Shown: piece by piece, positions 41,260 through 49,472 of the stretch
Position numbering within the stretch: position 1 is the first letter of the stretch
How the letters are laid out: every line of letters starts with the position of its first letter
Origin: Oscillospiraceae bacterium
GTDB taxonomy: Bacteria; Bacillota; Clostridia; Oscillospirales; Acutalibacteraceae
Assembly (NCBI GenBank): GCA_015066105.1
Contig: SVOY01000009.1
Coordinates: 40,727-104,726, forward strand
Length of the DNA: 64,000 bases
Reading direction: 5' to 3'
The notes under the pieces: model-generated
Told to the model about the DNA's origin: nothing
The model's input: the letters and a program-made list of their open reading frames with translations, nothing else
Database searches by the model: none
Translations under genes and position numbers: made by a program

Positions 41260-43413
41260 TTACTTTGCCTTTTGCACCGTTGAAATAAACTGCTCTGCCA
41301 TTTCAATCATTCCCTCATCAATTTTAACAACCTTGAGTGAAAGAATCTGACGCAGTGTAAAGGGCTTTACAAGTGCCATAAGAGGACTTTTGACAAGCTT
41401 GCCGGCAACACCGCTTACCATGCCCAGAATTTCCTCGCTCTTGAGAATATCGCCGATGGTGTCGTCAAGACTGTAGCAGTTTTCGTGGGCAGTGTCGTTT
41501 TTGTCAACAAACCAGTTTCTTACCATTGAGGAGCAGCCGTCGGGGAGCCTGTATTCACGGGGATATTCCTCAACACCCGTGATGGTGTAGGTTTCCTTGA
41601 TGTCGCCTGCAGTGATTGTAAGCTTGTTTTCGCCCTCCTTTACGGGAAGACCCTCAAACTCGAAAATGCCCTCAGCGGTAACAGTCTTCTGCTTACCGCC
41701 GATTTTTATTGTAACCTTATCGCAGTTTGAGTAAACGCGGAATTTCTGCTCGCCGATTTTGCGAAGGGGATATCTGTCACCGACAAGGTGAACAAATTTA
41801 TCCTCTGACCAGAAGGCCTTGTAAAGGTAAAAGGAGTCCTTTTTCTCTTTTCTGTCAAAGGTAACAAGGCCCTTGTTGTTTCTGCCTCTTACGCCGCCCT
41901 CGTTACGCATTGCGGAGCCGAAGTCAAACATATTCCACACATAGGAGCCCCAGATGTAGTCGTGGGCATTGATTGTTTTAATGTAATGCTCGTGGAAGCG
42001 TGCCTGGTAGCCCTCAGAGTAGTCGCCCTGCGTGGGCTCATCGCTGAAGTAGCCTAAAACACCCTCTGCACCGTATTCCGAAAGGCAAAGTGTGCCCTCG
42101 GGATAAACCTCACGGAATTTTTCAAGCCACTCGTCAAGACCCTCGCAGGTTTTCATATACCAGCCGAAGTAGTGGTTGTAGCCGATAATGTCCGTCATAC
42201 GGTTAAGCTCTGAGTCAATTTTGCTCATTGAAACCTGAGCACAGGTGGTTGCCCTTGAGGGGTCAAGGAATTTGGCGTAATTGTTGAGCTCTCTTATAGC
42301 CTCAACAAGGTCGGGCGTTTCGGTGGTGATTGTGATTTCGTTCTGCACACCCCAGCAGAAGATTGAGGCGTGGTGCATATTCTGCTTGATAAGCTCCTCA
42401 AGCTGTGTCATAGCGTTATCCTGTGCCTTTTTGTTGAAGCGTGAAATCACGGGGATTTCCGCCCAAACGAGAAAGCCCATCTCGTCGCAAAGGTCGTAGA
42501 ATTCACCTGCCTGCTGATAGTGAGCAAGGCGCAGTGAGTTTACGCCCATCTCCTTGATGATTTCAAGGTCCTCAAGGTGGTTTTCCATTATAAGAGCATT
42601 GCCGACGGCCTCTCTGTCCTGGTGGCGTGATACGCCCTTGAGCTTGATGTGCTTGCCGTTGAGGAAGCAGCCCTTATCCTTGTCAAATACAATTTCTCTG
42701 AAGCCGAAGCGAAGCTCGCAGGTGTCGATAACCTTGCCCATATCAAGAATTGAGGCGCGTAATGTGTAAAGGTAGGGGGTTTCCGTGCCGTTCCAGAGAA
42801 TGGGAGAGTCTACGTGAAGCTTTTGCTTGTCGCCGGCCGAAGCAACAACCCTGCCGTCCTTGTCAAGCACCTCGTAAAGCACGCTGATGCCCGTTCTGTA
42901 GCCGCTGATGATTGATTTTACGTGTACGTCGCCGTTTTTCTTTGCAGTTATGTAAACGCCCTTACTGCCTGCATCGGTGAGTGAAAAATGAGTTTCGGGC
43001 ACGTCATAAATAAGGTTGACATCTCTGTAAAGACCGCCGTAAAAGGTGAAGTCGGCAAAGGCGGGGTAGATGTCCTTTCTTTCGCCGTTGTCAACGGTGA
43101 TTTCAAGAAAATTCTTGGGTGAGGTGAGAAGCTTTGTAAGCTCAAAGCGGCAGGTTGAATAGCCGCCCTTGTGCTCGCCCGCACTTCTGCCGTTTACAAG
43201 CACCTTGCAAAAGCTGTTTGCACCCTTTAATTCAAGGAAAACCTTGCCCTCATATCTGGGGAGAATTTTTGTGTAGGTGCAGGCTCCCTTGTAGTAGGTG
43301 CTTTCCGCACCCTGGCCGTCAAGGTTATTCCAGGTGTGGGGGAGACTGACATTTTCCTTAACGCCTTCCTTGCAGAATACCCAATCGTTGTTGAGTGAAA
43401 TAATTTTTTTCAT
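41260..43413 (-). CDS. Glycoside hydrolase family 2 (beta-galactosidase-like)
   Basis: 717 residues with no signal peptide. A GH2 sugar-binding sandwich (ISLNNDWVFCKEG, VSLPHTWNNLDGQGAESTYY), an immunoglobulin-like middle, and a TIM barrel with the acid/base in CWGVQNEITI and the nucleophile in LCLSEYGAEG. LKGVSRHQDREAVG is the usual barrel entry. Beta-galactosidase or beta-glucuronidase activity is possible. AAGGAG precedes the ATG at 43413; an upstream extension overlaps the DUF1292 gene. Last gene of a four-gene operon. The C-terminal 80 residues form a helical tail (MVSGVAGKLVKSPLMALVK) that is not usual. Confidence 0.88.
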   Translation of the reverse strand: MKKIISLNNDWVFCKEGVKENVSLPHTWNNLDGQGAESTYYKGACTYTKILPRYEGKVFLELKGANSFCKVLVNGRSAGEHKGGYSTCRFELTKLLTSPKNFLEITVDNGERKDIYPAFADFTFYGGLYRDVNLIYDVPETHFSLTDAGSKGVYITAKKNGDVHVKSIISGYRTGISVLYEVLDKDGRVVASAGDKQKLHVDSPILWNGTETPYLYTLRASILDMGKVIDTCELRFGFREIVFDKDKGCFLNGKHIKLKGVSRHQDREAVGNALIMENHLEDLEIIKEMGVNSLRLAHYQQAGEFYDLCDEMGFLVWAEIPVISRFNKKAQDNAMTQLEELIKQNMHHASIFCWGVQNEITITTETPDLVEAIRELNNYAKFLDPSRATTCAQVSMSKIDSELNRMTDIIGYNHYFGWYMKTCEGLDEWLEKFREVYPEGTLCLSEYGAEGVLGYFSDEPTQGDYSEGYQARFHEHYIKTINAHDYIWGSYVWNMFDFGSAMRNEGGVRGRNNKGLVTFDRKEKKDSFYLYKAFWSEDKFVHLVGDRYPLRKIGEQKFRVYSNCDKVTIKIGGKQKTVTAEGIFEFEGLPVKEGENKLTITAGDIKETYTITGVEEYPREYRLPDGCSSMVRNWFVDKNDTAHENCYSLDDTIGDILKSEEILGMVSGVAGKLVKSPLMALVKPFTLRQILSLKVVKIDEGMIEMAEQFISTVQKAK

Positions 43414-43432
43414 AGAGCTTTCTCCTTTTATG

Positions 43433-43720
43433 TTATTCAAAATCAAATTCGTCTTCATTCTTCCTTCTGAAAACATCAAAAATTTCATCAAGAAGCATTT
43501 CGTCGGTAACACGCTGATAGGCTTCGCCCTTTGTTGCTTTTATAACGCGGAAAATATCCACGTAGCCCTCGCCGTCTCTCGGGTCAAGCACAACATATTC
43601 AATTTCGTTATGAAAAACGATATCGAGAAAATCGTAGGTGGCTTTTACGCCGTCGGTATCGGTTATCGTAACGGTAAAATCAAGCTCCTCGTCATTGAGC
43701 TTATCGAGTAAGTCACTCAT
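43433..43720 (-). CDS. DUF1292 domain protein
   Basis: 95 residues, acidic, matching DUF1292: TVTITDTDGVKATYDFLDIV, NEIEYVVLDPRDGEGYVDIF, and an acidic C-terminal tail (NEDEFDFE). The function is not known. The ATG at 43720 has AAGGAG 8 bases upstream; the ATG at 43726 is too close to it. The start overlaps the end of the SecB-like gene by 8 bases, so translation is probably coupled. Confidence 0.8.
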   Translation of the reverse strand: MSDLLDKLNDEELDFTVTITDTDGVKATYDFLDIVFHNEIEYVVLDPRDGEGYVDIFRVIKATKGEAYQRVTDEMLLDEIFDVFRRKNEDEFDFE

Positions 43721-44123
43721 CCTCATTCTCCTTTTTGCCGTTCATTTCAAAGCGGTAAATTTCCTGCTTTTCAATGTCAATTTCCTGAAGCATTATGGGC
43801 GGCACACCGCAGGCACCCGTAACAGTGGCGGTCAGTGCCCTTGCAAGGGCATAAAGCTCACGGAAGGTTTCAACGTGGATGAATTCCTTTTCAACCTGAG
43901 CGGTGATTTTAAAGGCTCCCGTAAGGCATATTTTAAAGTTGAGCACATCCTTGTGCTCCTTGTCATAGGCTTCAACGGTGAGGTTCGCCTCGCAGGTGCC
44001 GTTAGGGCGGTAGCGCACGTTGTGAGAAACCTTGTTTGAAAGCTTGAGCTGAACCTTGCCGTTGACCTTGTTGTTGAACACAAGCTCACTTACCTTGTAG
44101 GCTGAGAGTGAAACGTTAGCCAT
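43713..44123 (-). CDS. SecB-like chaperone family protein
   Basis: 136 residues. The pattern follows SecB: a beta-sheet part (NLTVEAYDKEHKDVLNFKIC, TGAFKITAQVEKEF) and a helix-loop ending in LYALARALTATVTGACGVPP then IMLQEIDIE, which resembles the SecB 'PFAR..i......GG.PP..L.p..F' motif. SecB keeps client proteins unfolded; in Gram-positive bacteria such proteins are not linked to classical export and may act in stress or toxin-antitoxin systems. AAAGGAGG precedes the ATG. Neighbouring genes overlap at both ends. Confidence 0.65.
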   Translation of the reverse strand: MANVSLSAYKVSELVFNNKVNGKVQLKLSNKVSHNVRYRPNGTCEANLTVEAYDKEHKDVLNFKICLTGAFKITAQVEKEFIHVETFRELYALARALTATVTGACGVPPIMLQEIDIEKQEIYRFEMNGKKENEDE

Positions 44124-44694
44124 TTTTCTTCGCCTCCTTTAAATTGAGAAGCATAAGCGGAAAAGCAAAAAATTCCTTTGCAAAGCAGTTTATGCAAACA
44201 TTCTTAGGCGTGGGGGCGGCAACGGTTTTTGCTTCAATGCCGCAGAGCTTTGCAAGGGTGCGGGCCCTTAAAAGGTGGTAGCTGCTTGAAAGCAAGGCCA
44301 CTCTTGCATTTTTCGTTTCGTCCATAAGCTTTTTTGCGTTATAAAAGTTTTCCGCCGTGGTTTTTGATTTATCCTCAAGGATAATTCTTTTTCCGTCAAT
44401 TCCCTTTGAGATAAGAAGCTCTTTTATAACCTCTGCCTCGCTTACGGTCTGATTTTCGCCTGTTATGCCGCCGCAGGCAATTGCCCTTGTGTCGGGATGC
44501 GCTTTAAGGTATTCCGCCGCCTTTTCACAACGAAGCTCAAGCACGGGCGAAGCGGCGTTGTTTTCAAGTGCGTGGCCGAGAATGAGCAGATAATCCGCAT
44601 TGACGTCTCCGCTTCCCTTTGAGGCTATTGCTTCGCTGACTGCAAATACCGCCGTCGGCATAAGTGCAAGAGCGGTAAATAAAGTCTTTTTCAA
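44116..44694 (-). CDS. YdcF/ElyC-like DUF218 protein
   Basis: 192 residues. A hydrophobic N-terminus (MKKTLFTALALMPTAVFAV) acts as a signal or anchor. The DUF218 core follows: YLLILGHALENNAASPVLEL, RAIACGGITGENQTVSEAEV, KTTAENFYNAKKLM, and SSSYHLLRARTLAKLCG. Members act in envelope or cell-wall metabolism (ElyC, SanA). The start is a TTG at 44694, 8 bases after GGGGAGG. First gene of the operon with SecB-like, DUF1292 and GH2. Confidence 0.82.
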   Translation of the reverse strand: MKKTLFTALALMPTAVFAVSEAIASKGSGDVNADYLLILGHALENNAASPVLELRCEKAAEYLKAHPDTRAIACGGITGENQTVSEAEVIKELLISKGIDGKRIILEDKSKTTAENFYNAKKLMDETKNARVALLSSSYHLLRARTLAKLCGIEAKTVAAPTPKNVCINCFAKEFFAFPLMLLNLKEAKKNG

Positions 44695-44732
44695 AATAAA
44701 AACCTCCCCGGTGTCAATAATAATCATACAGT

Positions 44733-44760
44733 ATTATAACATAAAATTAAACAAAGTAAA
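44733..44760 (-). promoter_or_regulatory. Promoter of the ydcF-like operon
   Basis: On the minus strand, TTTACT (44755-44760) and TATAAT (44733-44738), spacer 16. The same 90-base spacer must also hold the divergent glmS promoter, which I could not place. Confidence 0.55.
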
Positions 44761-44786
44761 AGAGTTTTTTTCAAGGAGGTCTTTTT

Positions 44787-46619
44787 ATGTGCGGAATTGT
44801 CGGCTTTGCAGGTAAGGAAAGGGCGGTGCCCTATCTTCTCAACTGTCTTACAAGGCTGGAATACAGAGGCTACGATTCGGCGGGCATTGCTCTTTCGGGG
44901 CAAAGGGGAATTGAGGTGACGAAGCGTAAGGGTAAGCTTTCGGTGCTGACAAGTGAGCTTATGTCAAAAAAGCAAAGCCAATCACAGTGCGGCATAGGCC
45001 ATACCCGTTGGGCAACTCACGGTGCACCCGAGGAGAAAAATGCCCACCCTCATCTGAGCAGCAACGGTTATTTTGCCGTTGTGCATAACGGAATTATAGA
45101 AAACTATGAGGCGCTTAAAAGGGAGCTTATTTCTCAGGGGTGCAAATTTTCGTCGGATACGGATACGGAGGTTATTGCTCATCTGCTTGAAAAAAGCTAT
45201 TGCGGCGATTTTCTCTCTGCGGCAAAATACACCCTTTCTCGCCTTGAGGGCTCCTATGCCGTTGCCGTTTTATGCAAGGATTATCCGGGTAAGATTTTCT
45301 GCAGCCGCTGGGGAAGCCCCATAGTTATCGCAAAAACGGATAAAGGCAATTTTATTTCCTCTGACGTTACCTCGCTTATGGAATATACCGACGAGGTGGT
45401 TAAGCTTGGCGGCGGAGAAAGTGCCCTTGTTGACAGCGAGGGCATAGAGTTTTTTGATAAGGATATGAAAAGCATTGAAAGAAGCCCCGAAAAAATTCAG
45501 TGGAGCGTTGAGGATGTCGGAAAAAAGGGCTACGAGCATTTTATGCTCAAGGAGATTTTTGAGCAGAAGGACACGGTGAGCGGACTTGTCGGCGAATATG
45601 TAAGAGGAGGAGAAACGTCTTTTCCCGATATAAAATTTTCCGACAAGGAGCTTTTTGAATTTGAAAGGCTTATATTTATCGGCTGCGGCTCGGCTTATCA
45701 CGCAGGCCTTGCGGCAAAATATTTTACCCGAGGTATCACGGGTATTCCCTGTGAGGCGGAAACTGCAAGTGAGTGGCGTTACGGCAGCGTGCCCGTTAAT
45801 GAAAAATGTCTTTGCGTTTTCATAAGTCAGAGCGGAGAAACCGCCGATACCCTTGCGGCCCTGAGAAAGGCAAGGGACGGCGGTGCGAGGACCCTCGGTG
45901 TGGTTAACGTTGTTTCAAGCTCGGTTGCAGACGAAAGTGAATCCGTGCTTTACACAAGGGCGGGGCCGGAAATTGCCGTTGCAACCACAAAGGCCTATAC
46001 CGCTCAGCTTGTTACACTTTATCTTTTTGCTTTGAGGCTTGCAAAGCTCAGGGGCAGAATAAGCTCGGCACAGCAGGAAAGGCTTATCGGTGAGCTTTTA
46101 CGCGCACCGGACAAAATCGGCGGGCTTTTGAAGACTCTGCCCGAAAAAATGAAGGCTCTTTCAAGGGAGTATTACACCTCGGAGCAGATGTATTTCATCG
46201 GCAGGAATACTGACTGTGCCGCCGCTATGGAGGGGGCACTCAAGCTTAAGGAGATAAGCTACATTCCCTGCCAGGCCTATGCGGCAGGCGAGCTTAAGCA
46301 CGGAACAATTTCACTTATCGAAAAGGGTACGCCCGTTGTGGCACTCATGGGAAACAGTGCGCTTTTTGCAAAGACACTCAGCAATGTAAAAGAGGTGAAG
46401 TCCCGCGGCGCAAGGGTGATTGCCCTTTGCTCAGAAGAAAACTACGGAAAAAGCACGGATTTCTGCGACAGCCTTATTCCCTTGCCCGAGGGCGGTGAAT
46501 TTATGTCCTGCCTTTTTGAAGGCATAGCCCTTCAGCTTTTTGCTTATTACACGGCAAGGCATCTCGGCTGTGACATTGATAAGCCGCGTAACCTTGCAAA
46601 GTCCGTAACGGTGGAGTAA
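44787..46619 (+). CDS. glmS: Glutamine-fructose-6-phosphate aminotransferase
   Basis: 610 residues, full length. The enzyme forms glucosamine 6-phosphate for cell-wall synthesis. The N-terminal class II glutaminase begins MCGIVGFAGKERAVPYLLNC with catalytic Cys2 and has GIGHTRWATHGAP; two SIS sugar-isomerase domains follow (IFIGCGSAYHAGLAAKYF, FISQSGETADTLAAL, YFIGRNTDCAAAMEGALKLK, ELKHGTISLIEKGTPV), and the C-terminus ends with DKPRNLAKSVTVE. AAGGAGG precedes the ATG. No glmS ribozyme is visible in the 90-base leader, so it is not controlled that way. Confidence 0.97.
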   Translation: MCGIVGFAGKERAVPYLLNCLTRLEYRGYDSAGIALSGQRGIEVTKRKGKLSVLTSELMSKKQSQSQCGIGHTRWATHGAPEEKNAHPHLSSNGYFAVVHNGIIENYEALKRELISQGCKFSSDTDTEVIAHLLEKSYCGDFLSAAKYTLSRLEGSYAVAVLCKDYPGKIFCSRWGSPIVIAKTDKGNFISSDVTSLMEYTDEVVKLGGGESALVDSEGIEFFDKDMKSIERSPEKIQWSVEDVGKKGYEHFMLKEIFEQKDTVSGLVGEYVRGGETSFPDIKFSDKELFEFERLIFIGCGSAYHAGLAAKYFTRGITGIPCEAETASEWRYGSVPVNEKCLCVFISQSGETADTLAALRKARDGGARTLGVVNVVSSSVADESESVLYTRAGPEIAVATTKAYTAQLVTLYLFALRLAKLRGRISSAQQERLIGELLRAPDKIGGLLKTLPEKMKALSREYYTSEQMYFIGRNTDCAAAMEGALKLKEISYIPCQAYAAGELKHGTISLIEKGTPVVALMGNSALFAKTLSNVKEVKSRGARVIALCSEENYGKSTDFCDSLIPLPEGGEFMSCLFEGIALQLFAYYTARHLGCDIDKPRNLAKSVTVE

Positions 46620-46680
46620 GATACGGCGCAGACATAAAAAACAAACTTGATAAAAGGCTGTAAAAATTATGTTAATAAGG

Positions 46681-46709
46681 TTGAATTTTGATTTGCGGCA
46701 GTGTATAAT
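46681..46709 (+). promoter_or_regulatory. Promoter of the DivIVA-like gene pair
   Basis: TTGAAT (46681-46686) and TATAAT (46704-46709), spacer 17. Confidence 0.75.
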
Positions 46710-46756
46710 TTAAACAGACGAGTTTTGTTATTTTTTTGCAAAGGAGAGTTTTTCCG

Positions 46757-47185
46757 ATGGCTAATATAAATTTCAACCTTGAAGAAAACGGATACAATAT
46801 TGAAGAGGTAAATAACTATATAGAAATGCTTCAGCAGGAGTATGCCAATGCAGTGGCATGGGGCGAGGAAATGGAAAGAGAGCTTGAAGCACTCAAGGCC
46901 TCAATGCAGCAGCAGGGTGTTTATTTCACCATTGATGAAAACAATCAGAACGAGGTTGTCAAGGAGGTTTTTGACCGCCTTACCAATTCTCTTGAAAAGG
47001 TGAAAACCGATGCTCAGCAGCGCGCAAGCGACATTGTCTCTCAGGCTAAGGATGAGGCTAACCTTATTATGCGCCGTGCAAAGGAGAATTCTGTGGAAAT
47101 CAGAACACAGAACGTTACCATTATGAAAAATCTCAAGAGCATCGGCGAGATGATTGACGTTATTCTTGAAAAAGGAATTCAGTAA
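46757..47185 (+). CDS. DivIVA-like coiled-coil protein
   Basis: 142 residues. The N-terminus (FNLEENGYNIEEVNNYIEML) fits the DivIVA/GpsB lipid-binding start, where 'F....rGYd..eVd.fl' is usual. It continues as a helix with heptads (AVAWGEEMERELEALKASM) and a second coiled coil (VFDRLTNSLEKVKTDAQQRA). Such proteins collect at curved membrane or division sites and recruit partners. AAAGGAGA precedes the ATG at 46757. The next gene begins 32 bases later and encodes an acidic membrane protein, so the two may work together. Confidence 0.7.
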   Translation: MANINFNLEENGYNIEEVNNYIEMLQQEYANAVAWGEEMERELEALKASMQQQGVYFTIDENNQNEVVKEVFDRLTNSLEKVKTDAQQRASDIVSQAKDEANLIMRRAKENSVEIRTQNVTIMKNLKSIGEMIDVILEKGIQ

Positions 47186-47217
47186 TTATAAAGACCTGAT
47201 ATAAGGATGTGAAACAA

Positions 47218-48888
47218 TTGGCAGGCTACAGACCTAAAAGTCTTGATGAGCTTAACAGCTTGTATGATAAATCCCTCAATGTAAAAAACGAAATAGATAA
47301 AAAGGCCTCTGACCTTGAGGTAAAGCAGGAAATTTACGCTCCCGTTGTGTCGGTTACACCCGAAGAGGAGACTGAGCCTCAGCCCGTGGCTGAGGATGCT
47401 GCCGCCGGTGAGATAACGGGCCTTGTTGATGATTTTATAAAGAGCTTCGGTGCGCCCGCAACGGAAAAAAAGGTGCGCCACATTGCTCCCACAACGCTCA
47501 AGGCTGTCTCCTCCGCCAAGGCGGATGAGGCAAAGGCACCCGCAAGGCAGAGTGCTCCCGTTGCTCCCTATGTCCCTGCGGCATCCGATAAGCCGAGGCT
47601 TATCAGAAGCACTGAGCGTAACGACCTTTTTGAGGATTATAAAAAGGTTATGGATGACGAGGATGAGGAGGAGTATTCACGCCACAGACTCGGCAGAAAG
47701 AGAAGCAAGAAGCGTCATGAAAAGAAGAATACGCAGGAGGTGGCCGCACAGACCGACAGCAATGAGTTCTCAACCGTCGGTGGGGAGCCTGCCGTGCCTG
47801 CAGAGGAATTTGCCGAGGCTGTTATTGAGCCTGCAGACCAGGAAATTCCCGAAACCCTTGAAAATATAGATGCAGTTATCGAAAAGGTGCTCGGCAAGCC
47901 CGTTCAGAGTGCACAGACACAACCTGCTGAGGAAACAGCCCCGGAGACTGACGCTGAGACTGAAGCCGAAGAGGAAAAAGAGGCTGAGACTATTGTGCCG
48001 GTTGAAGAAGAAGTTGCCGAGACCCCCGAGGAATCGGTTGAAGCTTATGAGGAGGCCCCTGAGGCTGAAGCCGAAAGCGAAGAGCCGTTGATTGTATATC
48101 AGGCTCCTGCCGAGGAGGAGACAGACGAGGAAGCTGTAGAGACTGAGCAGGAGACCGTTGAGGAATTTGCTCAGGAGCCTGCTGTAAGGTCCTTCAAGAC
48201 CAAAAACCTTCTCTTGTTTGCCTTGCTTTCAGTGCTTTTACTTGCAACGGCAGTAAGTGCCGTCAAGGCTTTTGCAGGCATCAACAGTGACAGCCTTGTG
48301 CTCGGAAAGTATCATCTTTATTCGGCAACCGAGAATTACGCTCAGGCAAGAATCAAAAAGGGCGACCTTGTTGTTGTTAACTATGAGGGCGTTGAGGAAG
48401 GCGACATTTTCGCCTACAAAAAGGGCGACGGCGAATACGGCTTTGCCAAGCTCGAGGGTATTCTCAACGACGACAGCGTTATTGCCGACAAGGACGGACA
48501 GAAATCCATTGTTTTCAAAACCACTCTCAGAGGTGTGTTTTATAAAACAATTCCTGCCATAGGCACATTTGCCGCCGCAGTAGCAGCATATTACCTTTAT
48601 ATTATCGGCGGACTTTTACTTGTTGCCGTAATACTTGCACTTGTGATTGCCATAGCCTTCAGAAGAAAAAAGGAAAAGGCAGAGGAAATTCAGGAAATCT
48701 ACGCCGAAGAAGCCGTTACGGAAGAAGGCAGCGAATATGATGCCGTTGAGGGCGATTTCAGATATCTCATTCAGGACGAGGGTGAGGACGAGTATGACAT
48801 TTACCGTAAGGATTATGATGCTGACGGTGAAGAGGGTCTGCCCGTTGACGACTATAAGTATGAGCCCGATGAATATATAAAGGGCTGA
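47218..48888 (+). CDS. Acidic membrane protein with signal-peptidase-like core
   Basis: 556 residues. The N-terminus YRPKSLDELNSLYDKSLNVK is followed by a basic stretch (RLGRKRSKKRHEKKN), then about 130 residues rich in Glu, Ala, Pro and Thr. A membrane helix (LLLFALLSVLLLATAVSAV) leads into an outside domain resembling SipW-type S26 peptidases: YSATENYAQARIKKGDLVVV, GVEEGDIFAYKKG and GVFYKTIPAIGTF. The usual SGSMEPT motif is not intact, so activity is doubtful. A second helix (YLYIIGGLLLVAVILALVIA) and an acidic tail end it. Start TTG at 47218, after AAGGATGTG. Confidence 0.6.
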   Translation: MAGYRPKSLDELNSLYDKSLNVKNEIDKKASDLEVKQEIYAPVVSVTPEEETEPQPVAEDAAAGEITGLVDDFIKSFGAPATEKKVRHIAPTTLKAVSSAKADEAKAPARQSAPVAPYVPAASDKPRLIRSTERNDLFEDYKKVMDDEDEEEYSRHRLGRKRSKKRHEKKNTQEVAAQTDSNEFSTVGGEPAVPAEEFAEAVIEPADQEIPETLENIDAVIEKVLGKPVQSAQTQPAEETAPETDAETEAEEEKEAETIVPVEEEVAETPEESVEAYEEAPEAEAESEEPLIVYQAPAEEETDEEAVETEQETVEEFAQEPAVRSFKTKNLLLFALLSVLLLATAVSAVKAFAGINSDSLVLGKYHLYSATENYAQARIKKGDLVVVNYEGVEEGDIFAYKKGDGEYGFAKLEGILNDDSVIADKDGQKSIVFKTTLRGVFYKTIPAIGTFAAAVAAYYLYIIGGLLLVAVILALVIAIAFRRKKEKAEEIQEIYAEEAVTEEGSEYDAVEGDFRYLIQDEGEDEYDIYRKDYDADGEEGLPVDDYKYEPDEYIKG

Positions 48889-48904
48889 AAAACCGAACAA
48901 ATCA

Positions 48905-48987
48905 AGGGGCTGTAAAAAAAGTGCAGACCGCATAAACCGAGATGAACAAAGGGTTTCTTTGGATTTGAAAGTCCGAAGAAACCCTTT
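48905..48987 (+). repeat. Dispersed 3'-UTR hairpin, copy C
   Basis: The head GGGGCTGTAAAAAAAGTGCA leads through ACCGAGATGAAC into AAAGGGTTTCTTTGGA (48948-48963), pairing with TCCGAAGAAACCCTTT (48972-48987). No T-run follows on the plus strand. Confidence 0.7.
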
Positions 48988-48988
48988 A

Positions 48989-49030
48989 AAATATAAAAAA
49001 AGAATAAATCCGCCGGAAAACCGACGGATT
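48989..49030 (-). terminator. Terminator after the zinc ribbon gene
   Basis: On the minus strand, AATCCGTCGG pairs with CCGGCGGATT around a 4-base loop (49007-49030), followed by TATTCTTTTTTTAT. Confidence 0.85.
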
Positions 49031-49095
49031 CGCATAAAGAGTATTTTCAGTAATAGTATTTAAAATTATATTTAAACAAAAACTTTCAAATAAAA

Positions 49096-49380
49096 TTATG
49101 CTTCTTCTGCTTCCTTCATTTTTGCAAAGCATTCACTGCAATAAACGTCTCTGCCTTCTGTGGGCTGGAAGGGAACCTTTGCCTCGCCGCCACAGCTTGC
49201 ACAGGTTGCGATGAACATTTCACGTGCAGGTCTTGCAGCGTTCTTACGTGCATTGCGGCATTCTTTGCAGCGCTGGGGTTCGTTCTGGAAGCCTTTTTCT
49301 GCATAGAATTCCTGTTCGCCTGCTGAGAAAATAAACTCGGCACCGCATTCTTTGCATTTGAGTGTTTTGTCTTCGTACAT
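49096..49380 (-). CDS. Zinc ribbon protein of the zf-trcl type
   Basis: 94 residues with two Cys4 zinc sites. The first uses LKCKECGAEFIF and QRCKECRNARK, the second ATCASCGGEAKV and VYCSECFAKMK. This matches the small 'probable zinc-binding domain' proteins common in Clostridia, whose role is unknown. They may bind RNA or protein. The ATG is preceded by GAGGTAAAAAATC. The sigma factor gene lies 92 bases upstream. Confidence 0.85.
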   Translation of the reverse strand: MYEDKTLKCKECGAEFIFSAGEQEFYAEKGFQNEPQRCKECRNARKNAARPAREMFIATCASCGGEAKVPFQPTEGRDVYCSECFAKMKEAEEA

Positions 49381-49472
49381 GATTTTTTACCTCGCTTGAA
49401 TTTTAATTGCCCTTATCGGAGTTGCACCGATTCTTTGAAATCAACGCTCTGCTTTGAGCTATCGGGCATATT

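Noticed and set aside
43413..43512. Longer N-terminus for the GH2 enzyme
   Set aside because: It would run into the DUF1292 gene, while a clear ribosome site supports the ATG at 43413.
44695..44786. glmS ribozyme before glmS
   Set aside because: The leader of about 90 bases is too short and AT-rich and shows none of the ribozyme core.
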